Shown here: positions 1 through 11,100 of the stretch, one piece after another
Layout of the letters: each line of letters begins with the position of its first letter
Numbering within the stretch: position 1 is the first letter of the stretch
Assembly: GCF_000143415.4 (NCBI RefSeq)
Contig: NW_003314299.1
Location: 1,347,502-1,411,501, forward strand
Reading direction: 5' to 3'
DNA: 64,000 bases
Source of the DNA: Selaginella moellendorffii
Lineage: Eukaryota; Streptophyta; Lycopodiopsida; Selaginellales; Selaginellaceae
Position numbers and translations under genes: made by a program
Notes under the pieces: model-generated
Databases searched by the model: none
The model's input: the letters and a program-made list of their open reading frames with translations, nothing else
What the model was told of the DNA's origin: nothing

Positions 1-1359
1 AAGATATAAGAATGACGCGGAACTTGCCTGCCACCAAGCAGGGCCGGGCATGAGAAACGTGAAAAAATTACGAGCGCTGCAAACGATGGAGCGAGTTTGT
101 CCTGGAGCCATTGGGACGTTGAAGGAGCAAATCCATATCTCCCATGTCTTGGGACCTTGAAGAGGTAGTGTAAGTGGTATCTCGATCCTGAACAAAACAT
201 TGTTGAAGAGCTCTATCGCCAAAAAGTAGCCAAGAACTTACTTGTTTATGTAGTAGCATGGAGCTAGAAACTCGGCCGTGATCTTTGGAGTGTCGGAATT
301 GGCACCAGAAAATCCCCATGGGCCTCTCGAATCCACCTTGAAAGTAAGAGGCTTGGCTCTATCCCTCTTGCCTGTAACCTTCAGTCGCAAAGCTTTCTGT
401 CTAGCTCAAAAAGAACTGTGATACTGGATCTCCATACCTTGTGATGAGCGAAATCAATGTGTGATGGATCGGAAACGTTCTCCATAAGTGTGTCGTAGCC
501 ATAGAAGAGATCACGCTGTATAGTCACTGTCGAAAAGCTAGGATCATCAAACACAGCAGGCAATCTAAACAACAAAGACACACTTTAGCACATAGATTTT
601 GATGCCAGGATCACTTACTGAGGAGGTTGTGTTCTTTGAGCGCTTTCCCAGCCTTTCTCGTCAGGCCAAACAAACAGGAGCCCTTGCGAAACAACCGCAG
701 GAAAGGTGATGGCACACGCTCTTGGAGAAGCGACCGCTTTCGACTCGGGGCCTTGAGTTGCCGCTTGCGGAATTTTTCCACAAGAGCCATCGCCCTTGAA
801 TGACCAGCCATGGTAAGAGCACTGAAGCCATCCATTCTCGTCAATCCTTCCTTCCTGTGCAGGGAAAAAAAATACCTCTCAGCCATGAACACATATAAAA
901 CTAGGAAAAAAAATTTAAAAGAAAACTTACCGATAACGGAGCCAATCTGTGAGGACATTGATCCGAGAAAGCCCTCCAGTTTCCTTCCCCGTCCTTCCAC
1001 ACAACTATCTCCCTCCCCAAGAGCTTGAATGGAGTAGCGGCCTTTGGATCCAAATCCTCTACAAGAGAAACCGGGTACCAGTGCTCGGTCCACGAGAACT
1101 TCTTGTCCTCCTTGTCCTGGCTCTCCCCAAGACTTTGCTGTAAGAATTGTTGCTCGTCTTCTTTCACAGTGCTACTAGACCCTGGCGCTGAGGAAGTTAT
1201 TGCACCTGTGACCGTAATTTTTCCTCTTCTTCTCCTGGAGAAACTTACAAAACCGATGGTTTTTCTTGCCTTGATGAAGGCACCAGTGCTGCAACTGGTA
1301 CTGCTTGCGAGAGTGTCTGAGCGTAGACTGTTGCACGCGATTCCTCCATAGACTGCCAT
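1..1359 (-). CDS. ACD1-like Rieske monooxygenase (PAO/PTC52 type), partial
   Basis: Chloroplast Rieske non-haem iron oxygenase of the pheophorbide a oxygenase / PTC52 / TIC55 group, which oxidises chlorophyll-related tetrapyrroles at plastid membranes. At least five exons are visible on the minus strand. The first holds a Ser/Arg-rich, transit-peptide-like N-terminus of about 60 residues and the first half of the Rieske centre (CPHRLAP). The next exon (about 840-620) gives the second half (CSYHGWSF). The third (about 565-440) holds the mononuclear iron site, with the NVSDPSHIDFAHH motif. Further exons (about 375-245 and 220-1) carry the conserved IWICSFNVPMAPG and GPAWWQ stretches. The C-terminus lies beyond the window edge. 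The start is the ATG at 1359. PTC52-like versus PAO proper cannot be decided without the C-terminal CxxC region. The family assignment is secure; the substrate is not. Confidence 0.9.
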
Positions 1360-1588
1360 GGCGGCTAAGGAAAGGAAAAGTGAAGTTCAAAGATCAAGTT
1401 TTGCTTAAAACGAAGTTCGAGAATGTTCGCAAACCACGGTAGCTCGACACGGCTCTCGACTGAAAACGAAATATCTTGGGCCTCAAGAAACTGTGTTAAA
1501 ACTGATCGCGTGATCATGTTAAAGTGACAAAAAAGTGCCGACTCTAATTCCTCAATGTCCAAGCACTAAAACCGAGCAAACCTGAAAT

Positions 1589-2827
1589 CTATCTTCTCTT
1601 TTTGAAGCTTTTCTTTTGTTTGCGTTTGTTGTTTCGACCGGCTGAACTCTTTTCCATAATCTCTGCAAACTTACGCTTTCTACACAGAAGGAAGTGCAGA
1701 GCAACTAAGCCAGGAAAATTCAAAAAACAATCTCGATCAAACCTGAAAGTTTGAACGCCGGCATCTGCGAGAAGCTCCTCTGCGATTGTGGCTTTACGTT
1801 CAGCCCTGGTCAGCCTGCTTGAATAAAACTCCCCAGGTCCTTCCACAACAGTACCAATCTGCACTGGTCATTAGAACTTCCTCTATATCACAAAACCTCT
1901 ACAGCTATTTACCTGAAAGTACTTGGGAAGTTTTTTGGAATCCTCCTTCTTGTAGTGACGCTTTGGATCCAGAGCACCTCTCAACTAAAGAGTAGCATCC
2001 AGCAAGCTCTTAGATCGAAGCTTTCAAAAGCAATTCATACCTTGATAAGCTGAAGCTCTCGTTTCAGCTCTGGTGTCAAAGTTTGTGCAGGCATGTTAAA
2101 CCTGTGAAGCTGTGAGTGAAAGAGAAAGCAGAAAAACTACACAAAACTTACCATTTAGCACCAGCTGTGTCAGGGATATTTTTTCTGGCAAGCTTATTGA
2201 GCTTGCGAACGTTCCGTGTTGGTACGAGCAGTCCGTCTTGCAAATCTTTCTCGGGATCCATGATAGAACTCTGCAACTTTGTCGTAAGAAGCTGTGTGGA
2301 AGTGGGAAGGCCAGTGTTTGGAACCCATGAAACTGCTTTCGGTGAAGCTTTCTTGATAGAAAAACATTGTTTCTCTAGAGCTTGGCGATCCCCAACACTG
2401 CTATAGTCACACATAAGGAAGAACTTGAGAAAGAAAAAACTTACCTTGTAGAACCCGAATGGACGCGTAGTGAATTCACCAGTAAATCGACCATGCCTTC
2501 GTCGTTCTCCTCATCGTCGTCGCTGCTCTCACTATCGCTGCTCACTACCACCACATCACTCGATCCATTCGCGACAGATCCATCTCCCACGCTTGGAATT
2601 TCCTTCTCCTCCTTTCCACAATGATCTGATCTGGCATTGGCGATCACAGGCTCGGCCACAATTTCCTTTTCTTGCAGTACGGAAGAAGAATCTCTCCTCT
2701 CAGCTTCCAGCGCTCGCGGCTTCTTTAGCAATCCATCCACTTTCCTGGTGAGATTCTTGAGGCCAGTCCTCAGCATCATGATGGCTGGCGGAACATCCCC
2801 AGCATTCTCGTCATCTGCGCTCGCCAT
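1589..2827 (-). CDS. Fcf2-type pre-rRNA processing factor
   Basis: Nucleolar protein of the Fcf2 / DNTTIP2 (TdIF2) family, needed for early 18S rRNA processing. About 320 aa from six exons. Exon 1 (2445-2827) is a Ser/Asp/Glu-rich, probably disordered N-terminus; exon 2 (2152-2400) is a basic linker. The last four small exons carry the diagnostic Fcf2 core: WFNMPAQTLTPELKRELQ, then LRGALDPKRHYKK, LPKYFQIGTVVEGPGEFYS, the RLTRAERKATIAEELLAD segment and a lysine/arginine-rich tail ending at 1589. The start is the ATG at 2827; an upstream in-frame codon is TTG, not ATG. The gene lies head-to-head with the EF-hand gene, 242 bp apart. A telo-box just upstream fits ribosome-biogenesis regulation. 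Confidence 0.9.
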
Positions 2828-3069
2828 AACCTGAGAAGACAAAGAACCCTAAACCCCGCCAAACCCTACCGCATCCAAGCCGTCCAAATTCAAAGCGGAG
2901 TAACGACAATCTCCACCGTCCAATTCAAAAAGCCGCAGAACCAAATCGTGGCCGTTCGTCGTAATCCACAGTTGAGGCGCGCCTAGGGCTTTTAGCTCCA
3001 CAATTTTGGCGATGGCGGGGGCGAGCTTCTCGCCTTCTCGGCGCGCGTGCTACATTTGATCCACTAGCG
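2828..3069. promoter_or_regulatory. short bidirectional promoter region
   Basis: Only 242 bp separate the divergent start codons of the Fcf2-type gene (minus) and the EF-hand gene (plus), so they must share promoter sequence. On the plus side an upstream ATG at 3012 opens a 14-codon uORF that ends just before the EF-hand start codon. Confidence 0.5.
2845..2853 (+). promoter_or_regulatory. telo-box upstream of Fcf2-type gene
   Basis: AACCCTAAA lies 18 bp upstream of the Fcf2 start codon, with a related AAACCCTA a few bases further on. In plants telo-boxes are enriched near the starts of translation and ribosome-biogenesis genes. The motif is visible; its function is inferred. Confidence 0.5.
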
Positions 3070-5936
3070 ATGGGAGAGAATGAATCGCTGTTCCAAGGCA
3101 CGTCGCGATGGCGGCGAATGTCGATGGATACGCTCCACGCAGCGGATGATGTCAGGTATGCTTACGATTTTAATTTTTTTTCTATCTCACCTGTTTGAGT
3201 GTTCGTGTGTTTCTAGGCGCGATGGACGAGCTAAGAGTGCGCCTTACGTATCTGGGAAATATAATCGCGCTGGCTCACTTACCACCGAAGGTACTCCGTT
3301 AGCTAGTTCCAGCTGGGATTGCAATGTTTCTTTCCTTCTTTCTTTCATTCAGGAATTCCTTTGTCTACTCCAGCACCACTCTACAAGTATCTCAACCGGG
3401 GACCTAGTGCTGTAAGTCCACAAGAAAGGCGTGTTTTTTCTTACGGGGTAGCTTCTCCTAAACGCAAATTCACTCTTGCAGAGTCCAACACTTACGAAGA
3501 ACTGGCCGGAGCTAAAGAACAGACCACGTAAACCACTTCGAAGTATGCTTTTCAATGTTCTAGTGATTCACGTCATTGACAGGATAGTATTCTTGGTTTG
3601 CAGATAGGCCAAATGATTGCCTATACATTGATGACATCAAAGGCTGCCGTCCTGATCCAAAGGTAATTGTTTTTTGTTTTGATGATGCCGCAGCGATCTT
3701 TTTCAGAACATGAAGCTAGGAAACAAAGCGAGAGGCACAAGCCCGCTGGTCCCGGAATACAAGTTACCAAGTTTTGTAGAGCCTTCTCCTTATGAGCCGA
3801 AGTTCTTGAAAGACAGGTCCGTTTTCTCGCTTGTAAGTGTCCTTCATTAACATCTGTTTTACTTGTCTCAGCATGAACGTAAACGACATTGATGGGAGCC
3901 GACCATCATCACGAATTTCATCCAGGGTAACCTTTTGTGCGTATACAACACACTGAAAGCGTAGTAATTTTTTAATCAAGTCCTTTGCCAATGTAGGGTC
4001 TTTCTGATGGTCCAGGAGAGGGATCACATGACTGTGACGGACATAGAGGGCAGCACCGCTGGCTGGAAGCCTACTCACAGGCGTAACTTTGGTAACTCTT
4101 TTTTCGTTTGGAAGTTTAGTGGAGAATAAGTATGACACTTTCAGGGAAATATACAAGGGATTTATGCTTGCAAGTTCATGATATCAGTCCACCAAAATGT
4201 AGATACGTACGTGACCCCTGCTCTGAAGTGTACGAGCCGGTCGAAGGAGCACATCCACAACCGCGTTCACGGCCGAGAAGTCCATGGTCACCTGTTGATT
4301 CGAGCCTTCGTACCGCTGACATCGAGGTGAAGACGTCAGTTGTGAAAACGTGTTCGATTGACGACCGCATAGCGCTTTCTTCAGGGTACTGAAGCAGATA
4401 GTATGCTTTTAAAGTCTAAGGTGAAAATGCGGAAGAAGAAGAGCGCCAGTCGGAATATGGTGACCACTCAACAAGAAAAGGCAGAGCTGGTTGCCGTAAA
4501 ACTGCTCAAGACGAGAGTGTTGGTATGTTTAATACGATTCAGAATATTTTTCTGATGTATTTTCTTGGCAGGATCAAATGAAAGGGAAAAGCTGCAAAGA
4601 AGTCGTGCGCGCTTTCAAGAATAAAGATCGGCAAGCATCTGGTTTTCCTGACTTTTACTCTGCCGTTGCGTGCGTCTTACTTTAAAACTGTGTGCAGGCA
4701 AACTTACTATTGATGAGGTGGAAAACGTGTTTAGAGCCTTGGACGTCGGTCTAAATTCTGCAGAACTAAGAGTGTTCTCGACAGCCTTTGACAGTTCAAT
4801 AGATGGTGAGCATTTTCCTTGTGGACTTTTCAATCGTTGTTATACCTTGCTTGCAAGCAGGATATCTCAACTACTGGCAGCTCATCAAACACTTGGTCCC
4901 TGTCGTTCCGTCGAAGATCAAAACGCCGGGTGCTACCAGGGTGGTGCCTATGGCACTCCAAGGATGGTCGCAGACAGTAGAGCCGCAGCCTTGCTTCTTC
5001 CAAAAGTCCAGAGACGAGACTTACGCAACGGAGAAAGCACACGAGATCTCAAGCCAAACAGAACGACTTCGAGAGGCACCAAAAGCGGTTGACAAGAGTA
5101 CTGTAGAGGCTGAGACGGAAAAAGAAGAAGATAAGCGCGACGCGGCGCTTCCTTGGCGCCGCCTTCACAGCATGGACCTCAGCAGGCAAAGGAGACAAAG
5201 CGTACAGTTGCGAGGAAGACAAAGGAGCTCGCCACTGCCGATAGGCGGCGCGTTTTGGCCGGAGGTGAAGCTGACAGGGTCGCCAGTGCCTCCCAAGTCG
5301 TACCTGTCGCTATTCCACGACCACCACGAGCCTCACAACATGTCTGGCTACTACCGGGTCTTGGACGACTCCGAGAAGAGGTGGTCGACGAGAGTCGGCG
5401 AAAACTTATACACGGGCGAGGCCAACGTCGTTTGCAGCACTTCTTACTCGGAAGGCACGCAGTGGACGAGGCCTCCAAGCTCGCAGAGACGCTCCAGCAG
5501 CCGGTGTAGCACGCCTCTGGTGGACACGACTCGCCCGTCCACGGCCATGTCCGGGAGAACTTCCAGGCCATCGACCGCTCTATCAGCGACGAGACCCTCC
5601 ACCGCCATGTCCGTCTACTTCGACGACGACGATAACGTTTCCAGCCGAGCAGCGCACTACACGGACGAGAACTCGGGATATCATCAATCCAGGGGTGGCG
5701 ACGTCGCCAGGAAACTTAAGCGTCCACAGTCGGCATCGACGGTTCTTCTTCGTGGTGGCACGCCGGAGTGCTTGAGGACGATAAGCAACATGAACAGCGT
5801 GGGTTTAAGGCCGTATACAAGCCACAGCGCCGTGAGAAGCCGGTCACCTTTTAACAGATTGACGATGCCACAGGGAGTCCAGAGGCAGCTGTCGCAGATG
5901 ATGGACGACATTGCGGCAGTGAAAGCTCTGGTTTGA
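3070..5936 (+). CDS. EF-hand protein with repeated D-I-(D/E)-G motifs, probably axonemal
   Basis: Multi-exon gene, roughly 720 aa, start ATG at 3070. The first dozen or so short exons encode repeated motifs of the form xDI(D/E/K)Gx: CLYIDDIKGCRPDPK (about 3620-3660), NVNDIDGSRP (about 3875-3905), TDIEGSTAGWKPTHRR (about 4035-4085) and TADIEGTEAD (about 4315-4400, split by an intron). Two weak EF-hands follow (about 4565-4895; the first loop reads KNKDRQASGKLTIDEVE). The last exon (4861-5936) is a long basic Ser/Arg-rich tail with RPSTA repeats. Motif repeats of this kind next to EF-hands occur in ciliary/flagellar EF-hand proteins, which would suit a plant with swimming sperm. That role is inference. 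A degraded partial copy follows downstream. Confidence 0.7.
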
Positions 5937-6269
5937 GAAAAGGAGCTAGCGAAGTGCGCACAAAGGTACCTCCTTTTTCTTTTCTTTTTTTGAGATGACT
6001 GCTTGCGAAGTTGTGGATGAGCAGAGTTTCTATAAGGTACACCAATCTCGCGAATCTAGACTAGATCGAGAAGAGGAACCTTGGACTAATGTGGTTATTG
6101 AACTCTCGCTTGTGATATCATAGAGCCACATTAATGTATATGTGCAATTGTGCCAATTTTGATCCAGAATTTTCTTCCAAGCTCAAGAGTATGCTCTATC
6201 TTCTACAGTGAAATTCTCACATTTCTAGAAATATCTCGGAGGAAAGTCCACAATAGAGTCTCATCTTCT

Positions 6270-7060
6270 CATGCGGATAGCTTCTGTTGAACGTAAAATC
6301 ACTGTCAAAGGACTGGCCCGAGCTAAAGAGCAAAGTATGGATAAATGATTGCTTATATACATTGACGACATCAAAGGCTGCCAAAGGTTCCTGTTTTGAT
6401 TGAAACGCCTAAAGCTATCAAAGGAAGCCTCACGAATTCATCTTGCAGCGCGATGTCCAATACGATCCCAGGATCAAACTAAAGCTCCAAAGAAGTCGTG
6501 CGCGCGATCAAGAACAAAGATAGATCGGCAAGCATCTGGTTTCCTTGACGTCTACTCTGCCTCGCGTGCGTCGTACTCGAAAACTGTGTCCAGGCAAAGC
6601 TCTACTATTGATCGTTTTCTCGCCAGCGTTTGACATTTCGATAGGCGGTCAGCATTTTGGTTGTGTGCTTCCACTGAAGAATGTAGCCTCGCCGCAGCCT
6701 TTGTTTCATCCTAAACTCCAGAGACGGGACTTACGCAACGAGATCTCGAGCAAACCAGACGCCAAGCGCCACGCTCCAAAAGCGGCGCTGTAGAGCAACA
6801 GAAGAAGAGGACAAGAAGCACGACCGCTTGCTTGTCGCCGCACTCACAAAGCAAGCAGAGAATACTGTTGCGAGGAAGACAAAGCAGGGCCAACGTCTTC
6901 AGCCGAGCAGGGAATTACCCCAACTTGAGGTCATCAATCCAGGGGTGGCGACGTCGCGAACAAGTTTAAGCGCCTGGGCGCACGCCAGAGCACTCGAGGG
7001 CGAATGAATTGCGTGGGTTTCAAGTCCGTAAAGTTGACGGACGTGAAAGGAGCAAAAGTA
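6270..7060 (+). pseudogene. degenerate partial duplicate of the upstream EF-hand gene
   Basis: Four blocks match the gene at 3070-5936 in the same order and strand. Bases 6273-6395 resemble 3447-3680 (exons with the NDCLYIDDIKGC motif); 6460-6650 resemble 4562-4810 (EF-hand exons); 6690-6890 resemble 4988-5230; and 6888-7060 resemble patches of 5425-5850. Intron-derived sequence is kept, so this is a DNA-level tandem duplication and not a retrocopy. Internal deletions and frameshifts leave no reading frame longer than about 80 codons. Confidence 0.85.
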
Positions 7061-8376
7061 TAGCACACAAAGCTCGGCTTTTCTTTCACTAAGTCGGGTT
7101 AAGGTACACTAATTGGAGGTCACGAATCGTGAGAGTTCGACCACCTTTGTACTGGATGGATGAGGTACTTGATTCGGCCATTTTGGGGTTAACAAAAACA
7201 AGGGGATAGGAGCAACAGCGTGGAAGGCCAGCTAGCTGCCGTGGTTGCCAGACGCAAAATAGCTGAGAAAACTAAGGAATGGCAGTAGGATAGATATATG
7301 GCGCAGCAGCACTTATCCATTCGCCTGGTAAAATGGCCTCTTTATCTGCGTGGGTAGTCGCGAAAAATCTGACCTTGGGGTGGCGGACTGCTCGAAAACT
7401 CTTGTTGTGATTATCCATCTGTGATCAATGGTGAGTCAGGAAATGCCGAGTTTTCGTAAGAGAGAAAGGGAAAAGAATGAGATCATCTGTGATCAGTCAG
7501 CAAATGCGAGGCAGCAGAAACTTGGGAGTCAGCAAAAGATTCCTCCCTGTCACTGACTTCCAAGTTTGCAAATCAGGAATGCAGCTATGGAGTTGCATTT
7601 TTTTTTTTCTTCCTCCAAACCAGAGACATGGATCATATAACCAAAGAAGTTCTGATCCATATGGAGAAACTCCCAAATTCCCTATCCAAGAAGTTGAGAT
7701 CAGAGAAACCAGGGAGACTTTGGAAGCAAGAAAAGGTTCTGGAGTTCTTTGTCAAGCTCACATTTGTCAAGAACAACTTTGAGACACCCTTTTTCTCTCT
7801 CTTCATTTTTTCCTCCAATTTTTTCTCTCTCTGATTCTCCTTCTGCTTCCGCTTCTGCTGCTGCTGCTGCGCTGCAAAACACGAGAAAAAAGAGTAGAAA
7901 AAAAACACAGCACTCCCATTCATCAATTCCACTATGCCATTTTCAGTCAGATCGAGAGAGAAGAAAAACTAGAAAAACAAGAAACACACACCACCTGCGA
8001 TTTTACAGTCAAGAGATTCTTTTTCTGATTTCCTCTGGAGCAGCATCAAGCTTGGCCAGAAAAATAAAAACCAAAGTAACATTGAAAAAAAGGGGAGAAG
8101 AAATCCTCTAAGTGTATATCATCTTCACAATATCATACCTAGGGAAGGAGGCAAAAAACCAGAGAAAATCCTGCTCTTCTTCTTCTTTTCTTGCCGTCAT
8201 TGTGCTCAAAACTTCAATCTAATCCAGTGTGGGTGAGAGGGAGTGAGAGAGATAAGATCGAAAGGGATGAAGAACAAGGCTAGACAACTATAAGAAAAGA
8301 AAAGAAAAAAAACTGACCAAAACGCGAGGAGCAAGCGATTGGATCGACCCAACAATCGTTCGTCCTCGCTCTTGGA
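7061..8376. other. intergenic, no gene seen; pyrimidine-rich tract
   Basis: I find no convincing coding region. The stretch holds a T-run near 7600, a pyrimidine-rich tract at about 7790-7865 ending in a short CTG run, and purine-rich DNA to 8300. Part is probably the 3' untranslated region of the S40-like gene at 8377-9171. Confidence 0.5.
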
Positions 8377-9171
8377 TCACCCGCCCAGGAATCCAGTCTG
8401 CATCCACACTGCGTTCCTCACTCGCCGGAGATCCATCCCTTTGAGCGTCCTCCCGGCGCCCTCGTACACCGAGAAGGCAGTGTGGCTCTTGGCATACTCC
8501 CTCGCCGCGAGCTCGTGAGGAGGGATCCTGTTCTTCTTCCTGCCCATCTCGCGGCCGCGCGGATCCAAATCCTCCTCCTGCCACTCATCCTCCGCCTCCT
8601 CCACCTCCTCGGGCTCCTCCGATCCATCGAACCCATTCTCCTTGCCGCCGCGCTTGTCGATCCCCAGGATCTTGCTCCAGTCCGGGATGTTCACTGGCGC
8701 CGACTGCTGCTGGATCATCTTCCCCGGGTGATCGAAGGACGAGACCTGGGGGATCATCCGCGAGGCCGTGGTGGATTTGCGCACTGGCGCCGCGGTGGAC
8801 ACCTCCTTGGCGCTTGGGCGATTGATGGACGAGAGCCCCAGCGGCGAGGCTTGCTCCTTGGTGGAGGATTCCAGCCCCAGCCACTGGCGCCCACTCTTGA
8901 GGAATCGCGCCGATGGCTGCTGCTGAGAGGGTTGATTCTCGTCCAGATCGTCGGCTGAATTCTCGTCGCCGCCCCACACGTCCTCCTCCCGGAGCTCGCT
9001 GTCGGGTGGATCGAGCATCGAGAGCGGCGACGGGGATGATCCGGGAGAGATCCCGAGGAGCTTGTCCCGGCGGCTCGGCCCAGCCGCCGCGGCATTCCTC
9101 TCGCGGATCACGCTGGAGAGGCCGCTGGAGATGCGCTCCTTGGGTGCCACCGCGGTCATTCTTGTCATCAT
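8377..9171 (-). CDS. S40-like senescence regulator (DUF584)
   Basis: Single-exon gene of 264 aa. The C-terminal third carries the family signature: [17 protein letters not shown], then [18 protein letters not shown] and [12 protein letters not shown] at the end, as in plant senescence regulator S40 / DUF584 proteins, which are small nuclear proteins linked to leaf senescence and stress. The middle is low-complexity with a [18 protein letters not shown] acidic patch and a Glu-rich run. The start is the first of two adjacent ATGs (9171); the longer frame upstream begins with GTG. Family assignment is firm; the molecular function of the family is little known. Confidence 0.88.
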   Translation of the reverse strand: MMTRMTAVAPKERISSGLSSVIRERNAAAAGPSRRDKLLGISPGSSPSPLSMLDPPDSELREEDVWGGDENSADDLDENQPSQQQPSARFLKSGRQWLGLESSTKEQASPLGLSSINRPSAKEVSTAAPVRKSTTASRMIPQVSSFDHPGKMIQQQSAPVNIPDWSKILGIDKRGGKENGFDGSEEPEEVEEAEDEWQEEDLDPRGREMGRKKNRIPPHELAAREYAKSHTAFSVYEGAGRTLKGMDLRRVRNAVWMQTGFLGG

Positions 9172-10253
9172 TGCAGCTCCTCTCGCTCGATGATCACAGC
9201 TTCTCTTTGTTCGCACGCGCTCGTGAGAGGAATTCTGGAAAGGGGAAAGAAGAGAATTCCTGCCCAGAAATCCTGGCTAGAACTAGGGTAGATCGATGGA
9301 TGGATCGATCAATTGCTCTTAAAGCTGATCGCGATCCAAGACTTGTGCCGCACGATGCTGGAGCTCACCACACACCCCACGCTTCGACCATCCAACTCGA
9401 TAGCTTGGAGAAGAAGATGAAGAACACGGTTGCGTCTAGAACTCTCTCAAGAAAGGGAAAACTTATAGAAGACCCAGTGTAAGGAGAAATGAAACGAAGA
9501 TCTCTCTCCTTCCTCGCGATGGCGCTTGGATTGGATCAACGGAGAAAACAAAAATGCCCCTTCCGGAAGAGATGGAGAGCGCAAAAAAAAAGAGGGGAAA
9601 TCTGGAATCCAAATGCTCTCGCGAAGCAGCGATGGAAGGCCGCGCTACAAACCAGTGATTGAGAGACAAAAATTTGAGAGAGATCCCTTCGCAATACCGC
9701 AACACAGCCAATCTTCTTCCTCTCGCTCCGCGAGAACCCTAAAAAATGGCCCTCGCCATAGCTTCCATTTGGATTTACTCCTGAAATTTTATATGCTGCT
9801 CATCCGTGGAGGACACCGTCCTTAGCAGGGGATCGTTTACACCAGGGGCCCTTAGTAAAGTGTGGTTTAGGTTTGGTGGAGTTTAAACTCGGCTTAAACC
9901 CGTGGCGTTTAGCGAAACCCATGATTGGGTTAATTTCAAATGATGACCTTGGATTAAAGTCTAAGTTGATTGTTCAGGGTACGTTGGAATACGCGAAAGT
10001 ATACGATGCCATCATCGAGCGTTAAAAAAAAACTTAAATTCCTGCGCAGAGAGTGTGTTGATGGCCGGAATCGTGATCATGGGATTCAAAGTGGATGATT
10101 ATGCGGGGGAATATGCTCGTCCGGTATGAACCTTGGGACTTTGGGAAGAGTTACAACATCACAAAGGCACACGGGGCATATAAGTTACATGGATGGATGG
10201 AATTGAATCTCTCCGAATCCTTTTTTTTTTTTTCTCTCTTTTATTTGCGAGTA

Positions 10254-10311
10254 CCACGGATGAATGGATCGACAATCAATCGATCAGCGTGACGGATCGA
10301 TCCATCCGTGG
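10254..10311. repeat. imperfect inverted repeat (hairpin)
   Basis: CCACGGATGAATGGATCGA at 10,254-10,272 pairs with TCGATCCATCCGTGG at 10,297-10,311. The stem is 15 bp with a 3-nt bulge and a 24-nt loop. It is too short for a typical plant miRNA precursor. Confidence 0.6.
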
Positions 10312-11069
10312 CTCGCCACACTTGCTTGCAGCGAGCGAGTGCGTTGTCACCTCGTCATTATCAGAACCAAAGGAGAAACAAAAGACAAAGCAATCGGCGA
10401 CGAAGAAGAGACGAGCGCGCGGCGCGCAACCTTAAGTTTCTCCTCCACCTGTGAAAGCTTCCAAAACCGGCGGATTGTTACCAGGGAACCCTAAAGCCAA
10501 ACACAATGGAGGTCCGTCCACGTAAAAGTGAGAGGGCATCACGGAACCTTTAAAAAGAATGGGCGAGGTGACAAGTTACATCCGGTAAGAAACGTAGTAT
10601 ACTTCCCCCTAGGGTTCCGTAAGCGACATGGCCACCTTTCCCCTTACAAGCCCGAAAGTTATAAAATTCTAGGGTCAGCATCGTCCGCCAACTTCCAGTA
10701 TTATAACAGTGGACACATAGACACTATACTCACGCCATAATACTGCCAATGTGCCAGAGATACACCCAACAATCCATGTACGGCCATCCCGCCCCTCTAG
10801 CGAATTGCCCGGTCCCCTTAGAAATCTCCATGCATTCCATTCTTGTCCATACCATACCATACCACCACCCTGTGGCGCCTCTGGATTGGCCCTGGTTTAA
10901 CATAAGCGAAGATTAGGGTTTTTCAACCCCGTTAGTTTTAAACTAACCCCGACTGTCGTTTACGGTTTCTTTAGCAGGTGCCTATTAGTTTAATTTCCCT
11001 CGTTTTGCGGGTGCGCCGTACGAGACGCGATTCCCGCCAGTGGGCCTTAGCGTACGGCCGCGTCAGTAT

Positions 11070-11100
11070 ACGTGTCCCGGGGCCACGCCAGGGACACGTG
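11070..11100. repeat. 9-bp perfect inverted repeat containing a G-box
   Basis: ACGTGTCCC at 11,070-11,078 and GGGACACGT at 11,091-11,099 form a perfect 9-bp inverted repeat. The right arm overlaps the G-box CACGTG at 11,095-11,100. No adjacent gene start is evident. Confidence 0.5.

Noticed and set aside
4618-4698. GC-AG intron in the EF-hand gene (donor CG/GCAAGC)
   Set aside because: A GT donor 15 bp downstream (CATCTG/GTTTTC) keeps the frame and completes the EF-hand loop, so no unusual intron is needed.
8482-8958. 158-codon plus-strand frame
   Set aside because: It is antisense to the S40-like gene, where GC-rich codons leave the opposite strand open.
10254-10311. miRNA precursor
   Set aside because: The stem is only 15 bp with a bulge, shorter than the approximately 21-nt duplex needed.
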